From assembly GCA_002698425.1 (NCBI GenBank), contig NZXU01000050.1, positions 186,001-250,000 on the forward strand: a DNA stretch of 64,000 bases, given 5' to 3'. Position numbers and translations under genes: made by a program. The stretch comes from Ahrensia sp. (GTDB lineage: Bacteria > Pseudomonadota > Alphaproteobacteria > Rhizobiales > Rhizobiaceae). Every line of letters starts with the position of its first letter. Position 1 is the first letter of the stretch. The notes beneath the pieces are model-generated. The model was given only the letters and a program-made list of their open reading frames with translations. It searched no databases and was not told the DNA's origin. Positions 63,953-64,000 of the stretch are shown in pieces.

Positions 63953-64000
63953 ATAACCGACCACCGCAAACGCATCCGTACATGAGCAATGCAAAGCACA

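Noticed and set aside
63771..63989. Short frames across the tRNA-like sequences
   Set aside because: They are translations of tRNA-like sequence, recognisable by the repeated F-E-S and G-S-N-P pattern from T arms.

Overview
This is a GC-rich chromosomal segment of an alphaproteobacterium, most likely of the Hyphomicrobiales (Rhizobiales). The signs are the Usg family gene, a DppABCDF operon, YkoFEDC pyrimidine import behind a THI-box riboswitch, TctCBA with TctDE, twin-arginine periplasmic enzymes, and frequent GTG/TTG starts with short overlaps between genes. I see no prophage, insertion sequence or CRISPR array.

Layout. 1-3.6 kb: the 3' end of uppP, a TauE/SafE exporter, an NDUFA9-like reductase and panE. 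3.6-6.1 kb: a chemoreceptor gene preceded by a gene for a small exported Cache-like protein. 6.6-12.3 kb: a complete dipeptide ABC importer (dppABCDF). 12.4-13.9 kb: small membrane and lipoprotein genes, including a 42-residue protein whose start codon lies inside a perfect inverted repeat. 14.2-20.5 kb: gyrB, then the ykoFEDC operon for thiamine-precursor import under a TPP riboswitch. 20.7-24 kb: a TupA-like ATP-grasp protein, a fatty-acyl-CoA ligase and a cupin. 24.1-28.3 kb: a periplasmic copper/haem operon (His-rich protein, cytochrome c' with a Met-rich insert, dihaem cytochrome c, multicopper oxidase, monohaem cytochrome c). 28.4-33.9 kb: an AraC-type regulator fused to an acetamidase/formamidase domain, divergent from an exported stand-alone paralogue of that enzyme, followed by a Crp/Fnr regulator divergent from a His/Met-rich exported protein.

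33.9-50 kb is mixed housekeeping: oxidoreductase/LysR pair, LOG protein, ChaN-like protein, MscS channel, Usg, two thermonuclease paralogues, a phosphodiesterase, pncAB for NAD salvage, two hotdog-fold proteins, a GAF-GGDEF-EAL protein and an aldo/keto reductase. 50-56.4 kb holds a TctCBA tricarboxylate transporter divergent from its TctDE two-component system, which is co-transcribed with an orphan periplasmic binding protein. 56.5-62.3 kb: a cytochrome P450, a HyuA-like hydantoinase/oxoprolinase and malate synthase G. The right edge (62.3-64 kb) carries a soluble slipin gene downstream of two overlapping tRNA-like sequences on the same strand. This resembles part of an RtcB-type RNA-repair operon whose remaining genes, if present, lie outside the window.

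The observations most worth following are the AraC-amidase fusion with its exported paralogue and the slipin/tRNA-like cluster. Next come the copper/cytochrome operon, the binding protein embedded in the TctDE operon, and the chemoreceptor with a separate exported Cache-like partner.
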